Part shown: positions 51,503 to 60,778 of the stretch, piece by piece
How the letters are laid out: every line of letters begins with the position of its first letter
Numbering within the stretch: the first letter of the stretch is position 1
Assembly: GCF_031599675.1 (NCBI RefSeq)
Contig: NZ_CP134223.1
Location: 4,588,001 to 4,652,000, forward strand
DNA: 64,000 nt
Direction: 5' to 3'
Source of the DNA: Paenibacillus pedocola
Lineage (GTDB): Bacteria > Bacillota > Bacilli > Paenibacillales > Paenibacillaceae
Notes under the pieces: model-generated
What the model was told of the DNA's origin: nothing
Database searches by the model: none
The model's input: the letters and a program-made list of their open reading frames with translations, nothing else
Position numbers and translations under genes: made by a program

Positions 51503-53237
51503 ATGGCACCTCCTGCTTGCCAAATTGAGAGCGGTAGATCTCTTGATAAACCCCGCAGCTCTTCATTAATTCTTCATGAGTTCCTCTGCCTGCGACCGCG
51601 CCTTCATCAATGACAAGGATCTCCTGTGCGTCGACCACGGACGAAATCCGCTGGGCAATCAGGAACGTGATGGTGTCTTTCATGACATGGCTCAAGGCCG
51701 AGCGGAGCTGTCTCTCCGTCTTCGAATCGAGCGCACTCATGCTGTCATCCATAATTAGAATGGGCGGCTTAACGAGCAGCGCCCGGGCAATAGAGATCCG
51801 CTGCTTCTGTCCCCCTGACAGATTAACACCCTTCTGGCCCAGCATCGTATCATATCCTCCGGGCAGCCTGCTGATAAAATCATGTGCTTGTGCGGTCTTG
51901 GCCGCATCTTCAACTTCCGCTTGCGTAGCCTCCGGTTTGCCAAAAGCAATATTGTCGCGGATCGTTCCGGTGAACAGGAAGGATTCCTGAAGAATCATCC
52001 CGATCCGGCGTCTAAGTTCCAAGAGCGGAAGCCCGCGGATGTCCTGCCCGTCCATCTGTATGGAACCTGACGTTACATCATACAGCCGGGGAAGGAGCTG
52101 GACGAGCGATGTTTTGCCGGAGCCCGTAGCCCCGATAATAGCCACAGTCTCTCCGCGGCCCGCTTCAATGTTAATATTCTGCAGCACCAGATCCTTGGGA
52201 TCAGACGATCCGTTATAGGAAAAACACACCTGCGAAAGCTTAACCTGCCGCCCAGGCAGGGAGAGGCCCTTCTGCGGTGCCGCATCTTCAATATGGGGCC
52301 GCGTTGCCAACACTTCCTGAATACGCTTCGCTGATACGCCCGCCTGCGAAACATTCATCAGCAGCGCGCTTACCATAATCAGGGAGGACAATACCTGAAC
52401 AACGTAATTCACGAAGGCTACCAGATCCCCCGCCTGAACGGAACCTATAGACACCTGATTTCCGCCATACAACAGGACGGTAACCAGACAGGCATTCATG
52501 ATAAGCGTCACGACCGGCGAGTTCAGCGCGATAAACCGCGCTGCCCGTATGGACACCTGCGTATATTCCAAGTTGACCTCGCGGAACCGCCGGGTTTCAT
52601 AACCGGTCCGGACGAACGCTTTTACCACCCGGATGCCGGCCAGGTTTTCCTGAATTCTCGTATTCACAGCATCCAGCTTACTCTGCACCGTCGAGAAAAT
52701 CGGCGTTGAGAAGCGGATCAATACGACTAGGACTGCAATCAGGACAATAAGTGTACCTAGCAGTATAAGCCCCAGTCTTAGATTAATGATCAGCGCCATG
52801 ACCACACTGCCGATCAGCAGGCTCGGTGCCCGGACAAGACCTTGAAGCCCCAGCTGCAGCAGATTCTGTACTTGAACAACATCGCTGGTCATACGGGTCA
52901 TAATCGATCCCGACTTGAAAGTATCCACATTCTCGAACGAGAAGGTCTGTACCTTCGTAAAAAGCGCCTCACGGATATCTGCACCGAAGTTCTGCGAGGC
53001 ACGGCTGGCAAAAACATTGCACAAGACGCCTGTCACCAGGCCGAGCCCGGCCACCGCAAGCATCGTAAAGCCCGTCCGCTCAATCACACTGAAACTACGG
53101 TCCACGATCCCGAAATCGACGATATGTGCAGCCAAAGTAGGCTGAAGCAGATCAAAGAAGACCTCCATCATCATGAATATCGGGGCGAGAATCATAAATT
53201 TTAAATACGGCTTCAGATAGCTTCTTAATCCCCACAT
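51492..53237 (-). CDS. Heterodimeric ABC exporter, degenerate-site subunit
   Basis: A 581-residue half-transporter with six membrane helices and an ATPase domain. Walker A (GATGSGKTS) and signature (NLSGGQKQR) are normal, but the residue after Walker B is Asp instead of Glu (LIMDDSMSALD) and the H-loop His is Gln (LIAQRISSV). This is the pattern of the non-catalytic site in heterodimeric exporters such as LmrC, TM287 and BmrC. It is translated just before its partner with an 11-bp overlap. The ATG at 53237 starts 3 bp after the small upstream gene. Confidence 0.92.
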   Translation of the reverse strand: MWGLRSYLKPYLKFMILAPIFMMMEVFFDLLQPTLAAHIVDFGIVDRSFSVIERTGFTMLAVAGLGLVTGVLCNVFASRASQNFGADIREALFTKVQTFSFENVDTFKSGSIMTRMTSDVVQVQNLLQLGLQGLVRAPSLLIGSVVMALIINLRLGLILLGTLIVLIAVLVVLIRFSTPIFSTVQSKLDAVNTRIQENLAGIRVVKAFVRTGYETRRFREVNLEYTQVSIRAARFIALNSPVVTLIMNACLVTVLLYGGNQVSIGSVQAGDLVAFVNYVVQVLSSLIMVSALLMNVSQAGVSAKRIQEVLATRPHIEDAAPQKGLSLPGRQVKLSQVCFSYNGSSDPKDLVLQNINIEAGRGETVAIIGATGSGKTSLVQLLPRLYDVTSGSIQMDGQDIRGLPLLELRRRIGMILQESFLFTGTIRDNIAFGKPEATQAEVEDAAKTAQAHDFISRLPGGYDTMLGQKGVNLSGGQKQRISIARALLVKPPILIMDDSMSALDSKTERQLRSALSHVMKDTITFLIAQRISSVVDAQEILVIDEGAVAGRGTHEELMKSCGVYQEIYRSQFGKQEVPYVG

Positions 53238-53239
53238 AT

Positions 53240-53539
53240 TCAGTCCCCTTCTGTGTTCTCCGGCCTAGGCTCCTCAGCTTCTCTCCCGCGGAGTTCAAAG
53301 TGCCGGGTATATTCGTCAATGATCATTTCAACCGCCTTTAGCTCTCCGAGTAAAACAGGTTTAATCTCCTGATACTCCGGTGCCTCCACCTGCTGTCTCA
53401 ACGTCGTCCGTTTGACCTCAAGCACGCTCAGGAATTCAAGCGCCCGCCCGCGGCGGAAGGTCTTCGCGCCAGGATGATGATGTGGCCCTTTAGGTCTGCC
53501 GTCACAGTTCCGTTCCCCTTTTTCAAATGGTTCCCTCAT
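53240..53539 (-). CDS. Small conserved-type protein upstream of ABC exporter
   Basis: A 99-residue basic/acidic protein with no membrane segment. The N-terminal part (KGPHHHPGAKTFRRGRALEF) is His- and Arg-rich, and the rest is helical (SVLEVKRTTLRQQVEAPEYQ). The ATG at 53539 follows AAGGAG by nine bases, and the stop is 2 bp from the exporter start, so it is co-translated. It may be the transcriptional regulator that binds the palindrome over its promoter, but no recognised DNA-binding motif proves this. Confidence 0.75.
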   Translation of the reverse strand: MREPFEKGERNCDGRPKGPHHHPGAKTFRRGRALEFLSVLEVKRTTLRQQVEAPEYQEIKPVLLGELKAVEMIIDEYTRHFELRGREAEEPRPENTEGD

Positions 53540-53553
53540 TATCCATCACTCCT

Positions 53554-53592
53554 TATGTATACAAATGTATACATAGTGATGCGGAATGTCAA
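53554..53592 (-). promoter_or_regulatory. Exporter operon promoter with overlapping palindromic operator
   Basis: On the minus strand, -35 TTGACA (53587-53592) and -10 TACATT (53564-53569) are 17 bp apart. A 22-bp inverted repeat with arms TATGTATACA and TGTATACATA around AA (53554-53575) covers the -10, so a repressor must act here. The site resembles PadR- or GntR-type operators. Confidence 0.65.
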
Positions 53593-53605
53593 TGCTGTCT
53601 ACCTG

Positions 53606-53650
53606 CAAACAATAAACGGCCGTTCCCGGTGAAAATACCGGAAACGGCCG
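53606..53650 (-). terminator. Terminator of the GH115 operon
   Basis: Stem CGGCCGTTCCCGGT (53617-53630)/ACCGGAAACGGCCG (53637-53650) with one mismatch. Read on the minus strand it is followed by TTTATTGTTT. Confidence 0.75.
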
Positions 53651-53669
53651 CACTTCGTTTTATTTCATT

Positions 53670-55772
53670 TTATTGTGTATCAATATCCTGTGTTTCAAGG
53701 AAGTAAGCTTTAAGCCGCCGGGCCAGCTCGTCGTCCGGTAAAGGATTGCGGTGCGTATTTTCCAGATAAATATACTTTTCGGTCTCCGGCATCAGGTATT
53801 CTTTGTACCACAGGAAGAAATCGGGACTGTCACCGTTCATCCGCAGCACCCGTCTTAACGTATCCATATTCTGAACCGTGCTCTCGATGTTCGTCAGCCA
53901 GTCCGCCCGGTAGAAGCGGTCCCATTTCCCGTACTCGGAAGCTCTCAGCACATCAAGCCCCTCCCGGTACCTCCACATAGATTCTGAGGCATAGACAAAA
54001 GCCTGCGGATAGCGCTGACGGCTATATTCCCCGTAAGAACGGCACAGCCAGTAGAAGCCTTCACAGCCGGACAAATGAAGCGCACCGTGGAACCGGAGCT
54101 GGTCGGCGGCTCTGCGGCTGTCTTCCCCTTCAAGTCTCATGATGACTTCATCGCAGCGTTCAAGCCAGGCCCGCCACTTCCCGATGCCTGCTTCAAGCCG
54201 CTTCTCGAACCCCTTCACCTGCTCTGTAAAAGGTACGTCCCCCACCGCCCAAATCAGACCCGGGTCCGGCTCAGCTTCTTTATGCTGCAGCCAGTGGCTG
54301 ATAATTCTCCTCGCCGGATGATGATGATACTCGTCTCCGGCCAGATCGTCGGCATTCGGCCCATAAGGAAGAGCGGCGGCAGAATAGCTGCGGTACAGCT
54401 CCTCCAGCTCTTCACGGCCGGATGAGTAATAACTGCCCACGAAATCACTCAAATGCTTATCTGTATCGATTTCACCTGCGGTCCACAGCTCCCGCAGAAT
54501 ATCAAGCGGATAGACATGAGGCCGGATATTCCCGCAATTGACCAGCACATATTCGTCAGTTCCCGCAGCAAAGGCTGTTTCCAGCTCCTGCTTCAGGAAT
54601 GCGGCCGAACCCGGGAACATAGTCAAATGGTTAGATGCCTGCAAATCATGGAAGGTCACATGATAGTACAAGCCATGCTTACCCCCGTCGCCGTCAGCCG
54701 GCAAGGCAGGAATCCGCAGGTTCAGGTTATTATGTCTGCGTGAAACCATCCGGCCATAGCCGTTATCGGCCCATACCTGAATCACATCGTCCGGCAGATC
54801 TATGTACCCGCCTTTATACAGCTCTGAGATTTCGCCATACAGCGCTACACAGCAGACCGGGTTTTGAACCGCCGCACTGATCATGTCATACTGTCTGCGG
54901 ATGACCTTGCTGATCATGGCCCCGCGCTTCTCAGACGTGTCGAAGGAAGGATCCTCGATCCAGAACGGCTTGTCTCCCTGGCCGCGGAACGACAGCACCC
55001 ACAGCACGTTCATGTCCTTCTGCATCTCGATCGCTTCGAGCCACAGATTTTCGAACAGCTCCGGCTCACTTTGATAGCTGGCATGCTTGCCCGGGAAGGC
55101 ACGCAGGAACATCTCGGCTCCGAGCGGCTCGGCATGATGATGCGTCACCCATAAGCCCATCTCAGATGCCAGCTTGTAGTGAATGCCGTCTCTGGGCAAA
55201 TCAGTACCGGGAATAACCATGTTTCCGCCGCAGCGCAGTAGCGCTTCAAACACCGGTTCCCACACTTCTCCCGAAGGCGGATAAGACTCCTTCCAGCCGA
55301 TCAGGCACACTTCATCATTGACGAACCAGCCCCGGTAACGGACCTTCGGCTGCGGAGCGTCATAATCTTCGCACCGGATACCGATTTCCTCCTGCCTTAC
55401 AATCGTCTGGTCCATCCAGAACCAGAACGGCTGAATGCCCAAGTATCGTCGGCTGAACTCAAGTATGCCATAGACGATGCCCAGCTCATCACTGCCGATA
55501 ATGTTCAGTTTTCTTCCGGCAACGCCTGCTTCAAAACGAAAACAGAACGCCTCCGGACGCGCTTCTAAGCGGTCCTGTTCTTCAGCCAGGCGGATATGCA
55601 GCTGCGCGGTTTCGGGTCCGTCTGTTACCCGTTCGGGCTCCGCGCCAAGAACGGCCTCCATATCTCTTGCGAGTATCCGGAGCGCATGCTTCACCGGTGA
55701 AGTTAGTACTGGCGGTACTTGTATAAGTACCCGTCCCCGAAGCCTCAATTGTTCATTGCCTTTATCACTCAC
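53670..55772 (-). CDS. GH115 family protein (xylan alpha-1,2-glucuronidase)
   Basis: Predicted to remove (4-O-methyl)glucuronic acid from xylan or xylo-oligosaccharides. The 700 residues lack a signal peptide, so it acts on imported fragments. An N-terminal alpha/beta domain (ELGIVYGILEFSRRYLGIQ) leads into the catalytic barrel with GH115 hallmarks FWFWMDQT, YRGWFVNDEVCLIGW and CCVALYGEISELYKGGY. It is shorter than characterised members (over 800), mainly at the C-terminus. The start is a GTG at 55772 overlapping the regulator's stop (GTGA), so translation is coupled. The upstream LplA/B/C-type importer would supply aldouronates. Confidence 0.85.
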   Translation of the reverse strand: MSDKGNEQLRLRGRVLIQVPPVLTSPVKHALRILARDMEAVLGAEPERVTDGPETAQLHIRLAEEQDRLEARPEAFCFRFEAGVAGRKLNIIGSDELGIVYGILEFSRRYLGIQPFWFWMDQTIVRQEEIGIRCEDYDAPQPKVRYRGWFVNDEVCLIGWKESYPPSGEVWEPVFEALLRCGGNMVIPGTDLPRDGIHYKLASEMGLWVTHHHAEPLGAEMFLRAFPGKHASYQSEPELFENLWLEAIEMQKDMNVLWVLSFRGQGDKPFWIEDPSFDTSEKRGAMISKVIRRQYDMISAAVQNPVCCVALYGEISELYKGGYIDLPDDVIQVWADNGYGRMVSRRHNNLNLRIPALPADGDGGKHGLYYHVTFHDLQASNHLTMFPGSAAFLKQELETAFAAGTDEYVLVNCGNIRPHVYPLDILRELWTAGEIDTDKHLSDFVGSYYSSGREELEELYRSYSAAALPYGPNADDLAGDEYHHHPARRIISHWLQHKEAEPDPGLIWAVGDVPFTEQVKGFEKRLEAGIGKWRAWLERCDEVIMRLEGEDSRRAADQLRFHGALHLSGCEGFYWLCRSYGEYSRQRYPQAFVYASESMWRYREGLDVLRASEYGKWDRFYRADWLTNIESTVQNMDTLRRVLRMNGDSPDFFLWYKEYLMPETEKYIYLENTHRNPLPDDELARRLKAYFLETQDIDTQ

Positions 55773-58036
55773 TTGCCCATCATCCTTTCATCTTCATCAT
55801 AGAATATCGAAACGTCACTCGCCTTAGACTCCCGGTATTGTCCGGGCGATAGGCCGACAATCTTCTTGAATACCCGGATAAAGGAGGTCGGATTGGCATA
55901 ACCCAGCCTCTGCGAAATATTCTGTACCGTGTCATCCGTTTCCCGTAACATTTTCTTTGCATGCTCAATCCGCAGACCGATCAGAAAATCGCTGAAGTTC
56001 TGGCCGATGCTGTCTTTAAACAACTGGCTTAAGTATTTAGGTGGAATCTGAAACTTGTCGCTGAGCAGCGTAAGCGACAGATTAGGGTCCAGGAAGTGCT
56101 CAGCGACGAAATCACGGATTTCTCTCATGAGCGAATTGTACCGCCGGTTTTGCGAGAGTTCCCCCATCCGGCAGGACAGCCGGGTGATAACCGCAACAAA
56201 GTCCTGTTCCAGCCGGGCCAGTGTGTCCGATTGTTCCACAGAGCCCAGCAGATCCGGCTTAGCGTCCTGCAGCCAAGGGCCGGTGATTTCGGGAAGCGTC
56301 CGCTCCAGCTCATATTCCAGATGAAAAATGAGATAGTGCAGCAAACGGTCAACATCTTCTTTGCGCAGCCGGTGCACCGCCATTTCGCCAAACAGCCGTT
56401 TAAGCTCGTTCAGCCATTCGGGTTCTGACATCCGAAGCTGGCGGACAAGCGAGCGGATCATTTCCAGGTATACGAACCACTCGCCCTCCTTGTTCTCCTT
56501 CACCTCCACGGAGTCGATGACCCGGTTTAAGCCAAGCGATACTTTACGGCTTACCGCAGCCGCTGCCTCCTCGAACGAAAGGGCAATCGCGGGCTCATCG
56601 TTCACCGCTGTGCCGATGCCGATCGTAACGGTGAAATTGAGATGGCTTTCCACCCAGGAACGGATTTGCTCCGCGATTTGCAGCATCGCCTGCTCCAGTG
56701 CTCCGCCTGTCTCCTCCGCAAGCAGCAGCACCAGCTGGTTTTTCGTAATCCATTCGGCGACGATCCGCATGCCGCTCTGCTGAGACACCTCAATTGCAAC
56801 GCTGCTGGTAATAAACTTGAACAAAGATTGATCGCTTTGACTATATTTCAGACAGAAATCCACATATTGATCCAGCTCAAGCAGGCCCACAATATAATGA
56901 CCTCCGTTTAGTCCGAAGTGCTGCCTTTCCTGCTCCCACGCTTCACGGTCATCCTCATATTCACCCTTCAGCAGCGACTGCAAAAACTGCTGTCTCCGGA
57001 TCACCAGGTGTTCCTGCTGCTGCTCCTGAAAGGCCATATTATTCGTGATCAGACGTTCGATCGCCTGATCGATAAAGGCAAATTCCTTCTGCTTAATTTT
57101 GGAATCCAGGGGTTTGACTGCCGCGGAGAAACGTTCAATCCGGTGGAGGATGGATTCAATCGGTTTATAGTTCCGGCGGGTCACGTAGAACATAGAGCCG
57201 ATCGCGAAGGCGATCGCCCCCAGACCCAGCATGATCCAGGCGGTGCTGCCGTGAAACAGCACATCCAGCAGCTGGCCGCCTCTGATGCCGACCCGGTACG
57301 TCCAGCCCGTATAATCCGACACGATATCCACACTCAGCCTGTTCTTTGAAGACGTGGATTCACTCTCCGCGAAAAAGGCCTGTCCCTTTGCGTCATATAG
57401 CTGGGCCTCGGTAATTGTATAGTCAATCGCCTGGCCGATATACGAATACAGTGAAGAAGTTTTGACGTTAATAATCAGATATCCGAGACTGCCGGAATTG
57501 CGGGGGATTTTGAAGCCCAGCGAGGTAACATTCACCTTCGCATCGCCAGGTTTCCCCTCGCTCTCCTTCAGCCGTGGTGAAGACCAGACTCCCGTATACG
57601 CCTGCTGCAGCGCGCTGCGAATATAGCTCTGGTCGGGGAATTGATCCAAGGAGCGGATGGTGCTCTGGTCGAGCACCATCCCATCCCTGGCCCGGTACAG
57701 GTAGACCGAATCGATCAGCCCGGAGCGGATCATAAGCGTGCTGAGGATGTTGGAGGCGTCGAAATCGAGGGCACGGTCAGATGACGTGTCCAGAAATTGC
57801 TGCAGCGTACCTCCGGTTTCAATCGCCTGCTGCGCCTCAAAGGAGATACTCTTGAGGGAAGTGTCGGTCATATTAACTACATATTTCGCCGTCAGGCGGT
57901 TAGCCTGAATAGCATTGTTAACATTGAACTGATTCATGATGGAGAAGAAGATGAAAGTCAGAATGCTGATCGTGACGAACAGAATAGGCAGGTATGATAG
58001 GAGCATCCTCATAATATAGTTGTTGTTGACTTTCAT
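55769..58036 (-). CDS. Membrane-bound AraC-family regulator with extracellular sensing domain
   Basis: A 755-residue one-component sensor-regulator. A first membrane segment (LLSYLPILFVTISILTFIFF), an extracellular Cache-like domain of about 230 residues, a second membrane segment near residue 270 (AWIMLGLGAIAFAIGSMFYV), a long cytoplasmic linker and a C-terminal AraC DNA-binding domain (LTLLSDKFQIPPKYLSQLFK; NISQRLGYANPTSFIRVFKK) are visible. The second ATG (58036) is preferred since the first abuts AAAGG. It should sense a xylan-derived glycan outside the cell and activate this operon without a separate kinase. Confidence 0.9.
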   Translation of the reverse strand: MKVNNNYIMRMLLSYLPILFVTISILTFIFFSIMNQFNVNNAIQANRLTAKYVVNMTDTSLKSISFEAQQAIETGGTLQQFLDTSSDRALDFDASNILSTLMIRSGLIDSVYLYRARDGMVLDQSTIRSLDQFPDQSYIRSALQQAYTGVWSSPRLKESEGKPGDAKVNVTSLGFKIPRNSGSLGYLIINVKTSSLYSYIGQAIDYTITEAQLYDAKGQAFFAESESTSSKNRLSVDIVSDYTGWTYRVGIRGGQLLDVLFHGSTAWIMLGLGAIAFAIGSMFYVTRRNYKPIESILHRIERFSAAVKPLDSKIKQKEFAFIDQAIERLITNNMAFQEQQQEHLVIRRQQFLQSLLKGEYEDDREAWEQERQHFGLNGGHYIVGLLELDQYVDFCLKYSQSDQSLFKFITSSVAIEVSQQSGMRIVAEWITKNQLVLLLAEETGGALEQAMLQIAEQIRSWVESHLNFTVTIGIGTAVNDEPAIALSFEEAAAAVSRKVSLGLNRVIDSVEVKENKEGEWFVYLEMIRSLVRQLRMSEPEWLNELKRLFGEMAVHRLRKEDVDRLLHYLIFHLEYELERTLPEITGPWLQDAKPDLLGSVEQSDTLARLEQDFVAVITRLSCRMGELSQNRRYNSLMREIRDFVAEHFLDPNLSLTLLSDKFQIPPKYLSQLFKDSIGQNFSDFLIGLRIEHAKKMLRETDDTVQNISQRLGYANPTSFIRVFKKIVGLSPGQYRESKASDVSIFYDEDERMMGK

Positions 58037-58067
58037 TCTTCTTCGCATCCTTTGTACATCGAAATAT

Positions 58068-58101
58068 CGGCAAACCCCATATAGAACTATGGGGTTTGCC
58101 G
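58068..58101. terminator. Intra-operon hairpin after the binding protein gene
   Basis: Perfect 14-bp stem CGGCAAACCCCATA/TATGGGGTTTGCCG with a 6-base loop, between the binding protein stop and the regulator start. It has no T-run, so mRNA protection or partial attenuation is more likely than full termination. Confidence 0.6.
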
Positions 58102-58114
58102 GTCTGCCGGTTTA

Positions 58115-59749
58115 TTATTTTTTCATTTCCCCATAGGCGGCCTTACGCTCATCCAGCACCTGCTGGCCTCCGATCTTCAGGTATTCCTTAACGTAGGAAT
58201 CGTAGGTATCACTGAATTTATCCGGCTTCGCCACGATGCTTTTCACGATAGCCTCAGTTGCCTTGGACTTGAGTGTATCGCCGTATTTGATCTCGGATTC
58301 AATCGGGCGCTCAAAGTGAGGCAGCGTATAGCCATCCTTAAGTGCGTACAGAATGGTCTGCTTCGACAATTCCTTGTAATCCGGCGTCTGGAGGGATGCA
58401 GCTTCGATATTCTTCTCTTCGGAACCGAAATCTTTACCGTTTGAGATGATAGCTATGTCAACGTTGTTATAAAATGTTTTCTTGGCCTCATCTGTCGTGA
58501 TGGCCACCGGATACCCGTCCTGCAGCGTATAATGCTCGCCTTCATTACCGTTCTGGAGGGTAAAGAGAACCTCCGGCTGAGACATCCAGTCCAGATATTT
58601 AACCGCTTCTGCCGCATGCTTGCTTGTCTTCGGAATCAGGATATGCATGCCGACCGGGTCGTATAACGACTTCGGTGTCTTGCCTTCCTCATCCGTGAAC
58701 GGGTCCATGGCTACATACTCAGCGCCGGGAACATTCTGCTTCAGGGTGTCGAACACCTTGCCCGGTCCCATTAAGTTGGCATGGGCGGCCAGAGCGGTGA
58801 ATGCACCGACATAACCATTGGCCGTGTCGCTCTCGAATTGCTTGCCGTCCTTATCCAGCGCGAAGTCTGAATTGATCAGGCCTTCCGTGTTCATTTTATT
58901 CAGGAACTGAACACCTTCCTTGTAGCCCGGCTTCGTAATTTCCGGAATGTAGCTTGTAGATGTATAAGTATACGTCTCTTCTTCCGTCAGTTTCTTCACA
59001 AAGCTGTTGACCAGAACCAAAGGAGTTGTAATCGTTGTGCCGTCAATAGCGGTGAAATCGTATGGAATCAGCTTGCTGCCGACCTGTCCGGGATCCTTCT
59101 CTTTAAACGCTTTCATAGTTTCGTAGAATTGTTCAGTCGTCGTTGGAACCGGCAATCCCAGCTTATCAAGCCAGTCTTTACGGATATAAGAGGATTGGGT
59201 AAATTGCAGCGTCCGCTTGGCGGGAATGGTATACTGCTTGCCATCGAATACACCGTAATTCAGTACTTCATCTCCCAGGAACTTCTTCAGATTTGGTCCG
59301 TACTCATCGAGCAGCGGGCCCACCTCCGTTATTCCTCCGTCCTTCACATAGTTATAAATTGTATTCATATCATAGGTAAAGACAAGATCCGGAGCGTCGC
59401 CGGTGGCCATAAGCACATTGAGCTTATCGACTTCCTGATTACGCGGAACAGGCACAAATTCCATCTTGATATTGTTCGGATCGCCGAAGTTCTTCTGGAT
59501 CCATTGTGTCCAATAGTTATTAGTAACCGGCCCAGCACCTGCTGGTGCATTGCCACGGTCAAACACTTCCACTCTCAGCGTAACAGCATCCTTGCTCTTT
59601 GTAGTCGGTTCTCCCCCGGAGGCCGGCGCTGAACCGGACGAGGAAGCGCCTTCATTCGAATTCGAATTGCCGGAACAGCCAGACAGCATGCCTGCCAGCA
59701 ACAATGCCGATGCCGATGCCGCGAACCATTTCTTGTGCTTTGTTTTCAC
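58115..59749 (-). CDS. Extracellular solute-binding lipoprotein, LplA/YtcQ type
   Basis: A 544-residue binding protein with a lipobox (LAGMLSGC) and a Ser/Gly-rich linker. The mature domain starts DAVTLRVEVFDRGNAPAGAG and is in the LplA/YtcQ group used for aldouronates and other large oligosaccharides. The start is a GTG at 59749, seven bases after GGGGAG. It delivers substrate to the LplB/YtcP-type permeases encoded upstream; a palindrome lies in the gap between them. Confidence 0.92.
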   Translation of the reverse strand: MKTKHKKWFAASASALLLAGMLSGCSGNSNSNEGASSSGSAPASGGEPTTKSKDAVTLRVEVFDRGNAPAGAGPVTNNYWTQWIQKNFGDPNNIKMEFVPVPRNQEVDKLNVLMATGDAPDLVFTYDMNTIYNYVKDGGITEVGPLLDEYGPNLKKFLGDEVLNYGVFDGKQYTIPAKRTLQFTQSSYIRKDWLDKLGLPVPTTTEQFYETMKAFKEKDPGQVGSKLIPYDFTAIDGTTITTPLVLVNSFVKKLTEEETYTYTSTSYIPEITKPGYKEGVQFLNKMNTEGLINSDFALDKDGKQFESDTANGYVGAFTALAAHANLMGPGKVFDTLKQNVPGAEYVAMDPFTDEEGKTPKSLYDPVGMHILIPKTSKHAAEAVKYLDWMSQPEVLFTLQNGNEGEHYTLQDGYPVAITTDEAKKTFYNNVDIAIISNGKDFGSEEKNIEAASLQTPDYKELSKQTILYALKDGYTLPHFERPIESEIKYGDTLKSKATEAIVKSIVAKPDKFSDTYDSYVKEYLKIGGQQVLDERKAAYGEMKK

Positions 59750-59793
59750 GATTATACTCCCCTTTATCTTGATATTGTGCTATATGTCTTTCA

Positions 59794-59811
59794 ACTTCGC
59801 AAGTGCGAAGT
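59794..59811. repeat. Inverted repeat between permease and binding protein genes
   Basis: Perfect 8-bp arms ACTTCGCA/TGCGAAGT around AG, inside the 132-bp gap before the binding protein gene. It may be an operator or an RNA hairpin; there is no T-run. Confidence 0.4.
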
Positions 59812-59881
59812 GATCAACCGCTGCTCAGTACTGTTACCGCTTTCAACCCTTTCCAAAGCTTAAAGTGCATGGCAGTGTGCC

Positions 59882-60778
59882 TTACTCCTTAACAGCTCCG
59901 ACCATGGTGCCCGATACAAAGTACCGCTGCAGCCAAGGATAAACAATCAGAATCGGCACGGTTGCGAACATAATACTGGCCGCCTTGATGCCTTCGGCAA
60001 CAACTTCAGTCTGAATGGCTCCTTCTTGTGCCGTCAGATCCGTCACCATACTGTTCATCACCACCTGATACAGCTTTAGCTGAATGGGGTACAGATCCGA
60101 ATTCGTAATATAAAAGAGGGCGTCCATGTAGGTGTTCCATCTGGAAACCGCATAGAACAAGCTGAGCGTCGCCAATACCGGCAGAGACAAGGGCAGAACA
60201 ATCCGCAGCAGGGTACCGATATGTGAGCTTCCGTCGAGATAGGCCGACTCCTCCAGACTAGGCGGGATAGAAGAAAAGAAGGTCCGCAGGATAATCAGGT
60301 TAAATGCGCTGATCATTCCCGGAACGATGAGCGATGTCAGACTGTCCAGCATGCCGAGCTCCTTCACCAGCAGATACTCGGGAATCATCCCTCCGCTGAA
60401 GAACATGGTGAATATGATCAGCATCGAAAAGAAGGATCTGCCCTTCAAAGATTCCTTTGTCAGCGGGTATGCCGCGCAAATACTCATCACCATACTGAGT
60501 ATCGTATACACGAGCGTCAGTACAATGGTTATTCCCATCGACTTCAGCATTCTGGCGTCCTCGAAAACAAGCTTGTAGGATTCCATGTTGAAGCCCCGCG
60601 GAAAAATCGTTACTTTATCGGAAATAATCGCTTCCTTGGAACTTAGTGAAACCGCGATAATGTTCAGAAACGGCAGGATACTCAGAAGAACGGTCAGTCC
60701 GATAAAAACCATAATCAGTACGTCCGATGCTCTGGTAGTCCTTTGAATTTTATTAGTTACTGCTCCACCTTCTACCAT
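59882..60778 (-). CDS. Carbohydrate ABC transporter permease, YtcP/LplC type
   Basis: A 298-residue permease with six membrane segments, the family stretch FSGGMIPEYLLVKELGM and an EAA-type loop (EESAYLDGSSHIGTLLRIVLP). It ends in GTMVGAVKE, typical of this subfamily. The ATG at 60778 overlaps the end of the LplB-type gene by 7 bp. It pairs with that protein to import oligosaccharides, probably aldouronates given the GH115 gene downstream. Confidence 0.93.
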   Translation of the reverse strand: MVEGGAVTNKIQRTTRASDVLIMVFIGLTVLLSILPFLNIIAVSLSSKEAIISDKVTIFPRGFNMESYKLVFEDARMLKSMGITIVLTLVYTILSMVMSICAAYPLTKESLKGRSFFSMLIIFTMFFSGGMIPEYLLVKELGMLDSLTSLIVPGMISAFNLIILRTFFSSIPPSLEESAYLDGSSHIGTLLRIVLPLSLPVLATLSLFYAVSRWNTYMDALFYITNSDLYPIQLKLYQVVMNSMVTDLTAQEGAIQTEVVAEGIKAASIMFATVPILIVYPWLQRYFVSGTMVGAVKE

